DNA from: Sphingobacterium allocomposti
GTDB lineage: Bacteria; Bacteroidota; Bacteroidia; Sphingobacteriales; Sphingobacteriaceae
DNA: 64,000 bases
Direction: 5' to 3'
Assembly (NCBI RefSeq): GCF_008124885.1
Contig: NZ_VNHX01000002.1
Span: 186,001-250,000, forward strand
Shown piece after piece: positions 33,520 through 42,319 of this stretch (position 1 is the first letter of the stretch; each line of letters opens with the position of its first letter). The translations under genes were made by a program, and so were the position numbers. Below the pieces are notes generated by a model that ran no database searches, was not told the DNA's origin, and was given only the letters and a program-made list of their open reading frames with translations.

Positions 33520-34020
33520 CTACTTAAACAGTCCACCAAGCATGCCGCCTAAGCCACCTTTTTTTACCGCACTCACGGCATCGTTTAAGTTCACCTTGCC
33601 GTCGCCGTCCTGATCAAGGATTGACCCTGCGCCGCCACCTGTAAAGGAACTGAGTATGTCGGCAATGTTAAGGTCGCCGCTTTTTATCTTCGCCGAAATC
33701 ATGCTGATGACCTTGGGAAGGATAGAACTGGCAAAGTTGCCCGCAGTGGCACTGTCTATACCAACATTAGAACCCAGCTTCGAGGTGAGCGAGGAGATCA
33801 TGTTTTGCACTACCGGATTGGAGGTTAGCGCATTGCTGTCCTCACTGCTGAATATACGGGTTAGATCACCCATATTACCGCCAGAGACAGCGGACTTCAA
33901 CCCGTCGATCAATGAACTGCCTGTTTCTTTCGCCACATCACCTGCGAGGTTATTCGAAATACTGCTGTTATCAACTTCCTTGTTGATCAGCCCTTGTATA
34001 AGTTGCTGAATGTTTTCCAT
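33520..34020 (-). CDS. DUF937/YidB-like protein with a C-terminal EF-hand-like loop
   Basis: 166 residues, no signal peptide. The body is the helical, Ser, Ile and Gly-rich DUF937 (YidB-like) type (LIQGLINKEVDNSSISNNLA, NPVVQNMISSLTSKLG, FASSILPKVISMISAKI). Residues 136-147 (DQDGDGKVNLND) form a near-perfect calcium-binding EF-hand/dockerin loop, with Asp at 1, 3, 5 and 12, followed by a Gly-rich tail GGLGGMLGGLFK. DUF937 proteins have no agreed function, although some are oligomerising cytosolic proteins. The calcium loop suggests metal-dependent assembly, by inference. It heads a two-gene transcript with the metallohydrolase. Confidence 0.75.
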   Translation of the reverse strand: MENIQQLIQGLINKEVDNSSISNNLAGDVAKETGSSLIDGLKSAVSGGNMGDLTRIFSSEDSNALTSNPVVQNMISSLTSKLGSNVGIDSATAGNFASSILPKVISMISAKIKSGDLNIADILSSFTGGGAGSILDQDGDGKVNLNDAVSAVKKGGLGGMLGGLFK

Positions 34021-34068
34021 ATCGGTTTTTTAATTTGTGTAGACTAAAGGTAATAAAATGATAGCGAC

Positions 34069-34104
34069 AAAAAAAGACGTCTCCACGTGGAAACGTCTTT
34101 TTTT
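34069..34104 (-). terminator. Terminator at the end of the efflux operon
   Basis: Arms AAAAAAAGACGT (34069-34080) and ACGTCTTTTTTT (34093-34104) enclose the inner palindrome TCCACGTGGA. On the minus strand a seven-T run follows the stem, 20-55 bases after the acrB-like stop at 34124. It can also act on the plus strand. Confidence 0.9.
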
Positions 34105-34123
34105 CGTTGTTTCGTAATCGAAC

Positions 34124-37100
34124 TTAATGTGCACTCAGATTTTTAGCTTTCTCCGGATCGAAGTTGGCTTCCAGTTCAGCCAGCTTTTTCTTTCCGTAAG
34201 CCATCTTAGTGATGACATAGAACAATACGGGGACGATGAATATTGCCAGAAGCGTTGCTGCCGTCATCCCACCGAATACGGTCCAACCGATGGTCCGCCG
34301 TGCGAAAGCTCCGGCGCCGTTGGACATCATCAAAGGTATAATACCTAAGATAAAGGCAAATGACGTCATGATGATAGGGCGCAGCCGGAGTTTAACAGCA
34401 TCCAGAATGGCGTCCAGCAATGGCATACCGATATCGACCCGTTCCTTTGCGAATTCGACAATCAGGATCGCATTTTTCGCGGCAAGACCGATGATTGTGA
34501 CAAGTCCGATTTGTGCATAGATATTGTTATCCAAGGTCGGAATAAACATAAGCGTCAATATAGCTCCGAATATACCGATAGGTACGGACAGGAGAATGGA
34601 AAACGGTACCGACCAGCTCTCGTAAAGAGAGGCGAGCAGCAAGAACACGAAGATGATACAAAGTGCGAAAATCATAACTGTGGTATTGCCGGACTGACTT
34701 TCCTGCAGTGATAATCCGGAAAAGTCGTAGCTGTAGCCGTTCGGTAACGTTTCTTCGGCTACTTCCCGCAAAGCACGTAATGCATCTCCGGAGCTATATC
34801 CCGGAGCAGCCGAACCACTCACCTCTATACTTCTAAAGATATTATAGTGGTTGATGATCGACGGGTTTTGTACCAGTTCCCATGTGACCAGCGTACTTAA
34901 CGGCACGGACTCGCCCCGTGCATTGTTTACATACAGTTTGTTGATGTCTTCAATGTTCATGCGGTATTGGTTGTCGGCCTGTGTAACCACGCGGAAGTTA
35001 CGGCCGTACCGTGTAAAGTCATTAATGTAGGCAGATCCGAGATAGGCCGAGATCGTACTATAAATGGACGATACCGGTACGAGCATCTTTTTCGCCTGTT
35101 CTCTGTTTACCGAAATTCTGAAGTTCGGCGAATTGGAGTTGAAGAGCGTATACGCCATGCCGATTTCGGGACGCTGGTTGGCTGCAGCCAGAAATTTCCC
35201 GACTACGGCTTCAAACTGTTTGATGTCTACCGTTTGCTGATCTTGTATCATCAGGGAGAAGCCGCCCGATGTTCCGAGTCCGGGGATTGCTGGTGGCGTC
35301 ACCGCTAAAACGCGGGCTTTGCTATAGCTTGCATATTTAGCCATAATAGCACCTGTAATGTCGGCAGCAGTCCGTGTACGGGTAGCCCACGGTTTCAAAG
35401 AAACGAAAAGGGTAGCGGCGTTCGATTTGAAAGACCGGTTTAATATGTTAATTCCGGAGATCAGCGTGATGTGCTGAATTTCGGGGAAGTCCTTGCGGAA
35501 CTGTTCGTTCAGTTCTGTCAGGACTTCGCCTGTACGGCTTGCTGCCGATCCTTCCGGCAGGGTGATGCCGGCAAAGAACGATCCATTGTCTTCCGTTGGG
35601 ATAAATCCGGTAGGCTTGATCTTAAACATGTATCCTGTCCCGACGAAGATGCACAAAAGAATGATAAGTGCTAACGGTGCCCGCCGTATACTTGCTTTTA
35701 CACCCCGCGAGTACTTGTGTGTTACCCGTTCAAACCATACGTTAAATTTATAGAAAAATCTGTTGAGTCCCTTTGCATCTTTATTTACCGCGGTTGGCTT
35801 CAGCAGTAGCGAGCATAGTGCCGGTGTCAACGAAAGGGCGACGAAAGCGGATAACATGACCGAGACGGCAATGGTAATCGCAAATTGCTGATAGAGCTTA
35901 CCAACCATTCCGGGGATAAATCCTACAGGAACGAATACAGCGGCCAAGATCAGTGCTATGGCAATTACCGGTGCCGTGATATCCTTCATGGCGTGTGAGG
36001 TCGCTTCCCGTGCACTCATTTTGTAGTGGTCGATATAATGCTGTACTGCCTCAACCACAACGATCGCGTCGTCCACGACAATCCCGATGGCGAGCACGAA
36101 GGCCAGTAAGGTCAGGTTGTTTATCGAGAAGCCAAAGAGTGTAAAGAAGATAAATGTACCCACTACCGAAACCGGGATGGCCAAGACGGGTATCAACGTT
36201 GCTCTCCACGACTGGAGGAAGAAGAAAACCACGAATGTCACCAGAATCAACGCTTCTATCAATGTATGGATGACCGAGTCGATCGAAGCATGCACTACCG
36301 ACACAGTCTCATAACCGACGACATAGTCGACATCTTCGGGAAAGGATTTTTTCAGGTTTTCCAGCGTTTCGTAAATACCGTCAGCGGTCTCCACGGCATT
36401 TCCTCCCGGCGTCTGGGCGACCATCATACCTGTCGATATCATCCCGTCGGTACGGGTGTTTGTCGCGTAGCTGAACTGCCCCAGCTCTACGCGGGCGACG
36501 TCTTTCAGCTGTACGATAGAACCGTCTTCATTCGCCTTGACGATGATCTCTTCAAAATCCTCAACCGACGAGAGATCCGAATCCGTAATGACCGGATATT
36601 CAAATACCTGCGGATTCTGTAGCGGGGGAGCCCCGACAGATCCTCCGGGCATCCGCAAATTCTGCTCAGAAATGGCGGTAGACACATCGGCCGGAGTAAG
36701 GTTTAGGGTCGTCAACTTGTTGGCGTCCAACCAGACCCGCATTGAAAAAGGTTGTCCAAACGCGGTTACATCACCCACACCTTTGACACGCATGATGGCA
36801 TCCTTTACATAAAGGTTGGCGTAGTTGGCCAAAAACTTGTCATCGCGGGTTCCTTTAGGAGAAACCAGAGAAACCAACATCAAGATGTCCGTATTCGCCT
36901 TGCGCGTCGTTACCCCCAAGCGGCGGACAGCTTCAGGAAGCGACGGTTCGGCAATACCAACACGGTTTTGAACGTCCAATGTGGCAACGTCGATGTCCGT
37001 GCCGACTTCGAATGTTACAGTAATAGCTGACTGTCCGTTAGACGTACTGTTAGATGACATATAGATCATGCCGGGCGTACCGTTGATCTGGCTTTCGATG

Positions 37101-37294
37101 GGGGTGGTCACCGTTTGCTCCACGGTTTGCGCATCCGCTCCGGTATAGTTTGCCGTTACGGTAACAGTGGGTGGTGCAATCGATGGGTACTGACTTATGG
37201 GGAGCGTCATGATCGATATCGTACCGATAATCATGATCAATATCGATATGACAATCGCCGTGACGGGCCTTCTTATAAAAACTTCTGATATCAT
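34124..37294 (-). CDS. RND efflux pump inner-membrane transporter (AcrB/MexB type)
   Basis: 1056-residue HAE1-family proton/drug antiporter with 12 membrane helices and two large periplasmic loops. Signatures are FIRRPVTAIVISILIMIIG, the N-terminal pore domain SQINGTPGMIYMSSNSTSNG, and helix 4 AIGIVVDDAIVVVEAVQHYI with the paired Asp needed for proton relay. MKDITAPVIAIALILAAVFV, FIPTEDNGSFF and GLAAKNAILIVEFAKE follow. Length is normal. It is the third structural gene of the tetR-tolC-acrA-acrB set and would form the drug-binding trimer. Spectrum (dyes, antibiotics, solvents) cannot be predicted. Confidence 0.95.
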   Translation of the reverse strand: MISEVFIRRPVTAIVISILIMIIGTISIMTLPISQYPSIAPPTVTVTANYTGADAQTVEQTVTTPIESQINGTPGMIYMSSNSTSNGQSAITVTFEVGTDIDVATLDVQNRVGIAEPSLPEAVRRLGVTTRKANTDILMLVSLVSPKGTRDDKFLANYANLYVKDAIMRVKGVGDVTAFGQPFSMRVWLDANKLTTLNLTPADVSTAISEQNLRMPGGSVGAPPLQNPQVFEYPVITDSDLSSVEDFEEIIVKANEDGSIVQLKDVARVELGQFSYATNTRTDGMISTGMMVAQTPGGNAVETADGIYETLENLKKSFPEDVDYVVGYETVSVVHASIDSVIHTLIEALILVTFVVFFFLQSWRATLIPVLAIPVSVVGTFIFFTLFGFSINNLTLLAFVLAIGIVVDDAIVVVEAVQHYIDHYKMSAREATSHAMKDITAPVIAIALILAAVFVPVGFIPGMVGKLYQQFAITIAVSVMLSAFVALSLTPALCSLLLKPTAVNKDAKGLNRFFYKFNVWFERVTHKYSRGVKASIRRAPLALIILLCIFVGTGYMFKIKPTGFIPTEDNGSFFAGITLPEGSAASRTGEVLTELNEQFRKDFPEIQHITLISGINILNRSFKSNAATLFVSLKPWATRTRTAADITGAIMAKYASYSKARVLAVTPPAIPGLGTSGGFSLMIQDQQTVDIKQFEAVVGKFLAAANQRPEIGMAYTLFNSNSPNFRISVNREQAKKMLVPVSSIYSTISAYLGSAYINDFTRYGRNFRVVTQADNQYRMNIEDINKLYVNNARGESVPLSTLVTWELVQNPSIINHYNIFRSIEVSGSAAPGYSSGDALRALREVAEETLPNGYSYDFSGLSLQESQSGNTTVMIFALCIIFVFLLLASLYESWSVPFSILLSVPIGIFGAILTLMFIPTLDNNIYAQIGLVTIIGLAAKNAILIVEFAKERVDIGMPLLDAILDAVKLRLRPIIMTSFAFILGIIPLMMSNGAGAFARRTIGWTVFGGMTAATLLAIFIVPVLFYVITKMAYGKKKLAELEANFDPEKAKNLSAH

Positions 37295-37320
37295 ACTAAT
37301 TTTGTTTAGGTCTTCGACAA

Positions 37321-38448
37321 TTATTTCTGAGGAGCACTCTCGGCCACTTGAACACCCGGTCTCACGTTCATGATGCCGTCTACAATAATTTTCTCACCAG
37401 CCTCAAGACCCGAGTTTACAACGACATTCTCATCTACTTTCAGCCCCAGCTGTACAGGGCGGATTTCCGCTTTGCTGCTATCGTTAACGACATATACATT
37501 ATACACGCCTAACTGGTCCTGCACAGCCTTGAAAGGAATGATCAATTGTTCGGTCGGCGATGTACTTTTTACATTCATCGTCAGATTCATTCCCGCGCGC
37601 AGCGTATTCTGGGCGTTGTTAAACGTAGCCCGTACCGTGATGGTTCCTGTCTGTGGGTTTACGGCCCTGTCAATGATGGATACTTTGCCGGGCGCTTCGT
37701 ATGTCGTTCCATCGGGAAGTGCCACGGTGATCTCGGTCGCCGACTTTCCCGTCTGATAGGCGACAAACTCAGCTATTTCACGTTCATTGATCTGGAACTC
37801 GACGGCTATGGGATCTACCGAGCTGATCGTGTTCAGTAATGTTGTTCCTGCGTTTACCAACGCGCCGTTACGCACTTGGGAGATTCCGACAACACCTGAG
37901 AACGGAGCCCGGATGATGGAACGTTGCAGGTTGGTTTGCGCGGTTGTTAACGCGGCCTGCGCGGCCTGCACCTGTGCCTTCTGGTTGTTCACATCTGTGA
38001 GGGCATAGTCCAGCGTCTGTTTTGCGATGGCGTCCTGTTCAGCTAAGGTCTGGTAGCGTGATAAGTCCTTTTCAACACGCTGCAGGTTAGCCCTGGCAAT
38101 TTCAAGGTTAGCCTTGGCCTGGTCCACAGCCGCCTGATAGCGGATGCGGTCAATTTCGTATAACGGCTGTCCCTTTGAGACGAAGGAGCCGTCGCCTACA
38201 TATATCTTTGTAATATAACCAGTTACTTCAGCTAGTATTTGGGTTTCCTGTAAAGGAACAGCGCTGGCGGGATAACTTTTAACGCCGGCTACGATCTGTT
38301 TTTCTACGGTTGTTGTCGTAACGGGAACGGCCATCTGCCCTTGTGCGGCAGCCTGCTGCTGTTTGTCAGAGCCATCTTTTGAGCCACATGACTGCCAGAA
38401 AAGCCCTGAACCTATGACTAGTGCGGAAAATAAATAGTTCTTATTCAT
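37321..38448 (-). CDS. RND efflux periplasmic adaptor (membrane fusion protein)
   Basis: 375 residues. A lipoprotein signal ends FWQSC with Cys21, anchoring it in the membrane. A Gln/Ala-rich linker follows, then the barrel/lipoyl part (GYITKIYVGDGSFVSKGQPL), an alpha-hairpin coiled coil (AKANLEIARANLQRVEKDLS, AQVQAAQAALTTAQTNLQ), the second lipoyl half (IIRAPFSGVVGISQVRNGAL) and the beta-barrel and membrane-proximal domains (VSIIDRAVNPQTGTITVRAT). It bridges the AcrB-type pump and the TolC-type channel. Spacing to the pump gene is 26 bases. Length is typical of AcrA/MexA. Confidence 0.95.
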   Translation of the reverse strand: MNKNYLFSALVIGSGLFWQSCGSKDGSDKQQQAAAQGQMAVPVTTTTVEKQIVAGVKSYPASAVPLQETQILAEVTGYITKIYVGDGSFVSKGQPLYEIDRIRYQAAVDQAKANLEIARANLQRVEKDLSRYQTLAEQDAIAKQTLDYALTDVNNQKAQVQAAQAALTTAQTNLQRSIIRAPFSGVVGISQVRNGALVNAGTTLLNTISSVDPIAVEFQINEREIAEFVAYQTGKSATEITVALPDGTTYEAPGKVSIIDRAVNPQTGTITVRATFNNAQNTLRAGMNLTMNVKSTSPTEQLIIPFKAVQDQLGVYNVYVVNDSSKAEIRPVQLGLKVDENVVVNSGLEAGEKIIVDGIMNVRPGVQVAESAPQK

Positions 38449-38483
38449 GATTTCGTATGTTTCGTTGATTGATAAGGTTGTTC

Positions 38484-39818
38484 TTACTTCGTGATGTCTA
38501 CTGTTCCCAACGCCCGCTGTATATCCAGCTTACTGGAAAGTACGGCATATAGCGCATTTAGGTAATTTAGCTGACTTGTTTTTAGATCTGTCTCAGCCGT
38601 CATCAGTTCCAGGTAGGTTTTTACGCCTGCATCATACTGCAGTTTGATGGTGTTATACACTTCTTCCGACAACTCCATATTGTCCCTGGCATTGCGCCAC
38701 TCGTTCATATTCGACCGGTAGCTGGCCATCGCGGACGAGTATTCGGTGCTGATCTGGTTTTCAAGATTTTTTAAATCCCATTCGATACGTTCTTCTTCTA
38801 ATTCTGATTTACGGATCTCCTGAATGCGTTTGGTTCCCGTAAAAATCGGTATGGACAACGACAGACCGACGGAGGAGCTCGGAAAGTTATTGCTATACAG
38901 GTCGGCAAATGTATTGTTGAAATAGTTTGCGTTATACACCGCGTAGGCGCCAAGCTGGGGTAAGAACTTCCATTTTTGGTATTGGGTGTTTAGCCTTTGT
39001 ATATTGCGCAACGTCTCCGTCTGGCGGTACTCGACACGGTTTGCAAAGCTCAGTATCTCCGACGTGTCTAGAAGTATATTGCTTTCCATGGCTTGATTTT
39101 CGAAGGACAGGCTGATATTCTCCCGTACGTTCATGCCGAGAAGCATCTTGAGATAATCGTATTTATAGTCCCGCATCTCCTGCGCGGTCTTTAGCTCGGC
39201 CCGTGCGTTATTCAGCGATATCTGTGCCCGCTTATAGTCGGTTTTGTCTACAAGCCCCGTTTCGTAGCGCGCGCTGGCTTCGGTATACTGCCTTTGTAGA
39301 CGAGCTATATTTTCATTAATGATTTTAATGGACTCCTCCGAGGTTAGTATATCGTAATACGCCTTGCTGACATCAACCACGGTATTGATTTTGGTGCTTT
39401 CTATGTTGAGGTTATTCTGTTCGCGGACAAATTTAGATGCGCGGGACGCCTGAAATAACTCGGGGCTCAGGATAGCCTGGTCTCCACGGATAGAAAGCGA
39501 GCTTGTGTTTCTCTGTCCCATTTGAATAGGAGCACCGTTGATGATGTTCGTGGGAATCTGAATGGCGTGTGCGAACGTACCGGTCGCACTTATCTGGGGA
39601 AACCATCCGGAAAGGGCCGATGCGATATCACGCTCGCCGATTTCCCGGTCGATATTGGCTTGTTTTAACTCTATTTTATTGCTTAAGGCATAGGCAATCA
39701 AATCGTCCAACGTCGCATTGTTGTCAAGTTGACCGGAGGACGGACCGGTCTGGGCATGTGTATATCCTGCGATACTAAATACGAGGAATAAGAATAAAGC
39801 AGCTTTTTTGAATCTCAT
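38484..39818 (-). CDS. TolC-family outer-membrane efflux channel
   Basis: 444 residues from MRFKKAALFL. A frame-compatible ATG at 39839 exists but overlaps tetR further and disrupts the signal peptide, which here ends near GYTHA|Q. Two OEP repeats follow: ALSNKIELKQANIDREIGER through ASARYETGLVDKTDYKRAQI, and YNAGV-like YDAGVKTYLELMTAETDLKT. The pattern LSGWFPQISATG is typical of this family. It supplies the outer-membrane tunnel of the tripartite pump. Its start lies just within two bases of the tetR stop, so expression is coupled to the regulator. Confidence 0.93.
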   Translation of the reverse strand: MRFKKAALFLFLVFSIAGYTHAQTGPSSGQLDNNATLDDLIAYALSNKIELKQANIDREIGERDIASALSGWFPQISATGTFAHAIQIPTNIINGAPIQMGQRNTSSLSIRGDQAILSPELFQASRASKFVREQNNLNIESTKINTVVDVSKAYYDILTSEESIKIINENIARLQRQYTEASARYETGLVDKTDYKRAQISLNNARAELKTAQEMRDYKYDYLKMLLGMNVRENISLSFENQAMESNILLDTSEILSFANRVEYRQTETLRNIQRLNTQYQKWKFLPQLGAYAVYNANYFNNTFADLYSNNFPSSSVGLSLSIPIFTGTKRIQEIRKSELEEERIEWDLKNLENQISTEYSSAMASYRSNMNEWRNARDNMELSEEVYNTIKLQYDAGVKTYLELMTAETDLKTSQLNYLNALYAVLSSKLDIQRALGTVDITK

Positions 39819-39819
39819 A

Positions 39820-40398
39820 TTATTGATTTTTAACACCATTCCAAATTATTTCTAAAATATCTTCGCGACCTTTCGCCTGCATTTTACAGAAACCGTAGGT
39901 GACCATCTTTACATGGGAGGTGGCTGTCCCGATGTAGATTGAAACCAGCGTATAGAAACTTACGTCCCTGATAATTCCCGATTTAATACCTTCTTCAAAA
40001 AACAACCGCATACGGTCTGCACCGTAGTAGGAGGGATTTTTCTTTTGTTGAATGAGCTCATAGTAGGGCGATGAATAAAACTGTTCTATAAACCAGAAAA
40101 CTTCCTTGTTGGCGATGTAATAATCGACCAACCGATTCCATATGAAAAAAAACTTCTCCTTGTAGGAGAGCGCCTGATCGACATTAAAAATATGATCATT
40201 GGTGCGTTCCCTACAATATTTGAAGAGCTCTAAAATTAATTCGTCCTTCGACGAAAAATAATGGTAGATGGTGCCTGTTGCAACATTGGCGCGGGCGGCG
40301 ATTTGACTCATGGGAGTCCCGTGAAAGCCATACTCATTAATCAGTTTTAACGTACTTTCAAAGATCGCCTCTTTTTTATTTAGCAATTGAACGTTCAT
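39820..40398 (-). CDS. TetR/AcrR-family repressor of the efflux operon
   Basis: 192 residues from MNVQLLNKKE. An ATG 14 codons upstream gives an extension (MTFVAWLFYYICNR) that is not repressor-like. The helix-turn-helix lies at about 5-50 (AIFESTLKLINEYGFHGTPM, AARANVATGTIYHYFSSKDE). The C-terminal ligand/dimer domain is divergent, as is normal in this family. It is the first gene of the tetR-tolC-acrA-acrB transcript and overlaps the tolC start region, which fits autoregulation together with the pump. The operator would lie in 40399-40540, which I could not define. Confidence 0.93.
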   Translation of the reverse strand: MNVQLLNKKEAIFESTLKLINEYGFHGTPMSQIAARANVATGTIYHYFSSKDELILELFKYCRERTNDHIFNVDQALSYKEKFFFIWNRLVDYYIANKEVFWFIEQFYSSPYYELIQQKKNPSYYGADRMRLFFEEGIKSGIIRDVSFYTLVSIYIGTATSHVKMVTYGFCKMQAKGREDILEIIWNGVKNQ

Positions 40399-40523
40399 TC
40401 GGTTGCAAATGTAGTAAAAAAGCCACGCTACAAATGTCAAATGTTTGTTATAAATACGGGTAGTTTCGGGGTTTCGCGACAGATGACGTTACTGTTAAAT
40501 CTTTGTTAAATGATTTAGCGCTA

Positions 40524-40554
40524 TTGCAGAGTCCGGCGCGTCGCCGTATATTTG
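40524..40554 (+). promoter_or_regulatory. Complete Bacteroidota promoter in front of small-RNA copy 2
   Basis: TTG at 40524-40526 and TATATTTG at 40547-40554 are separated by 20 bases, matching the -33/-7 spacing of this phylum. It points right into 68 bases that encode no protein, with genes on both sides running the other way, so its product is presumably RNA. Confidence 0.7.
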
Positions 40555-40559
40555 TGTCA

Positions 40560-40624
40560 TCATAATTTAGGTTTATAATTGGTTAGTTAGAGGTTTCCAT
40601 TCTCCCCGTTTGGAAACCTTTTTT
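40560..40624 (+). ncRNA. Candidate small RNA, copy 2, between tetR and cytochrome c genes
   Basis: About 65 nt: CATAATTTAGG, ATAATTGGTTAGTTAGA, then hairpin AGGTTTCCA (40591-40599), loop TTCTCCCCGTT, TGGAAACCT (40611-40619) and a T-run to 40624. A near-ideal promoter precedes it. Both flanking genes are on the minus strand, so this plus-strand terminator serves no coding gene. The leader AATTGGTTAGTTAG is unpaired and could act as a seed. The copy at 3968-4035 shares leader and loop but has a different stem, as expected for a conserved RNA. Function unknown. Confidence 0.7.
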
Positions 40625-41048
40625 ATTGGCACTGTTCCAAGGCTTCTTTCACCTCATCCTGTGAATAAGTATTTGTGCTGTTCCCAAACCTCGTTGTCAC
40701 ATAGGTCAGGATATAGGCGATCTCCACCGCGCTTAGCTGAGGAATGCCGGGCATCGCGCCCTCGTATGTTTTCCCGTCAACGATGACGGGACCTTCTAAT
40801 CCGTTTTTTACGATACACGCCAGAGCGGCTCTATTTGTAGCCAGGTATGCTGTATCTGTCAACGGCGGGTATAGCATACCAAGCCCTTCGCCTTTCGCTC
40901 CATGGCAGTTCTGGCAATGTACGCCGTACAGTTTCTGTCCGTTTACCGCATACTGTGCAGTTTCGATGCTTACGTTGGGCTGGCAGGAATAGACGGCCAG
41001 GGCATACGTCACGCTGACGCCCAGGACGGCAATAAGGTTCTTGCGCAT
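40623..41048 (-). CDS. Class I c-type cytochrome lipoprotein
   Basis: 141 residues. A signal ending VYSC gives a lipidated Cys22. The haem-binding motif CQNCH is at 45-49 and a candidate axial Met is in GAMPGIPQLS. The C-terminal helix VEIAYILTYVTTRFGN is typical of small mono-haem cytochromes. It lies eight bases downstream of a SCO1-type copper chaperone gene on the same strand, linking it to assembly of, or electron supply to, a copper oxidase. The oxidase genes themselves are not in the window. Periplasmic, membrane-anchored. Confidence 0.93.
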   Translation of the reverse strand: MRKNLIAVLGVSVTYALAVYSCQPNVSIETAQYAVNGQKLYGVHCQNCHGAKGEGLGMLYPPLTDTAYLATNRAALACIVKNGLEGPVIVDGKTYEGAMPGIPQLSAVEIAYILTYVTTRFGNSTNTYSQDEVKEALEQCQ

Positions 41049-41056
41049 AGGGTCGA

Positions 41057-41707
41057 TTATTGTTCCTTAAGCAGGATTCCCAGATCTTCCATCAGTTGTG
41101 CTACCTGTTCATCATTGGTGCCGTCGTATGCTCCGCGGATACGTTTGTTCTGGTCAATTAAGACTAAATATCCCTGGTGGTCGTAGCCTCCCGGTGCAGC
41201 GGAATCTTCTTTGGTATACACCAGATATTTTTCCGCGATGCCATAGATATCTTTCTTCGTCCCCGTAACAAATTGCCACCGCTCATCGTCGACGCCGAGT
41301 TTCTTTGCATACGACTTCAAGACACTCGGGGAGTCGTATTTAAAATCGATGCTGTGCGATAGAAAAGCTACGTCGTGGTTGCCGCGGTACTTCTCGTATA
41401 CTTTGAGCATATTGCGCTGCATGGTAGGGCATATACTGGGGCAGTGTGTAAAGAAGAAATTGGCAATATACACTTTGTTGTCAAAGTCTTTGTCGCTTAT
41501 GAGTACACTGTCCTGATTGAGGAATGTAAACGGTGGGATTTGATGGTAAACCGTATCCACTACGGTCTGTCCGTCGACAATACGTTCTTCTGTCGCCCGT
41601 TCACCGATGATAGGCAGTTTTTTCTGCGAGTCGCCGGTACAGCTGTGGAGCGTCACGGCAAACAGCAGCGCGCCTAAATAGTTATGGAAAGAAGATTTTA
41701 TCATCAT
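41057..41707 (-). CDS. SCO1/SenC-family copper chaperone, lipoprotein
   Basis: 216 residues. A lipobox near LHSC gives Cys23. The thioredoxin-like core contains the copper motif CPSIC (Cys89 and Cys93) and the distal His177 in GGYDHQGY. SCO proteins help insert copper into subunit II of cytochrome oxidase or act as redox sensors. Its stop-proximal neighbour is a haem c lipoprotein, and its start overlaps the preceding lipoprotein gene by four bases, forming a three-gene transcript. Copper-ligand residues are all intact, so it is likely functional. Confidence 0.94.
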   Translation of the reverse strand: MMIKSSFHNYLGALLFAVTLHSCTGDSQKKLPIIGERATEERIVDGQTVVDTVYHQIPPFTFLNQDSVLISDKDFDNKVYIANFFFTHCPSICPTMQRNMLKVYEKYRGNHDVAFLSHSIDFKYDSPSVLKSYAKKLGVDDERWQFVTGTKKDIYGIAEKYLVYTKEDSAAPGGYDHQGYLVLIDQNKRIRGAYDGTNDEQVAQLMEDLGILLKEQ

Positions 41708-42141
41708 TTATCATGTGGAGTTAATGGTACTAAAACACGTTCTGCGTCCTGCGTAGCTTTTTCGAATGCGGTTTTTAATTGACTGATACGATCAACTTCA
41801 GCTTGTTGATAAGCGGCATCGGTACTATCTGGCGTATACTCCTTCATCCACGTCATCATGTTGTCCGTAGCCGATTCGAGATCCGCTTTCAGTGTGCTGA
41901 GTTGCTCACGCGTAGCGTTCGTATCCAACGATGGGTTGCCTGCCTTCAACGAGGCGAGATTGCCGAGCAATGAGTCTATCAGCACCGTATGTTTATCAAA
42001 GGTGGAGACCTGGGGCATGATCAAATCATGAATTTCAATAGCCTTTGCCGACAGCGCCTGTGCGTCGTTCGTGTCTTGGGCATTTTGGCAGGCTGCTGTT
42101 AAACAGGCTAGGGCAGCCGCGGTTACGAATAGTTTTTTCAT
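41704..42141 (-). CDS. Small helical lipoprotein upstream of SCO
   Basis: 145 residues. A lipoprotein signal ends TAAC with Cys18. The mature part is a predicted helical bundle (SAKAIEIHDLIMPQVSTFDK, TREQLSTLKADLESATDNMM, AEVDRISQLKTAFEKATQDA). Similar Bacteroidota proteins, sometimes labelled viral A-type inclusion protein, sit beside SCO genes; their function is unknown. It overlaps the SCO start by four bases, so translation is coupled. The TDNMMTWMKEY segment provides several Met and a His near the N-terminal helix, which could bind copper; this is a guess. Confidence 0.75.
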   Translation of the reverse strand: MKKLFVTAAALACLTAACQNAQDTNDAQALSAKAIEIHDLIMPQVSTFDKHTVLIDSLLGNLASLKAGNPSLDTNATREQLSTLKADLESATDNMMTWMKEYTPDSTDAAYQQAEVDRISQLKTAFEKATQDAERVLVPLTPHDK

Positions 42142-42319
42142 TAGAATAGTTTGTTTTTATGGTGATGAAGCCTGCGTGTGTTATTCATTTGTGTCTGTTT
42201 TCCGTCGCAGTTCATGCAGGTTTCACGTGTTCGCATTGTTATTTGTGTTCATGTCCGAAGGTGTCTGTGCGGTTCGCGGCGCTGGGGGACACGTTCGGAA
42301 CGTGGACATTACACGTTTT

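Noticed and set aside
34081..34092. CACGTG core resembling a parS partition site near the proposed origin
   Set aside because: The flanks do not match TGTTnCACGTGnAACA, and the sequence is the inner part of a clear terminator stem with a T-run.
42209..42222. GTTTCACGTG, a half match to parS
   Set aside because: Only ten of sixteen positions match and the right half is unrelated, so it is not a convincing ParB site.
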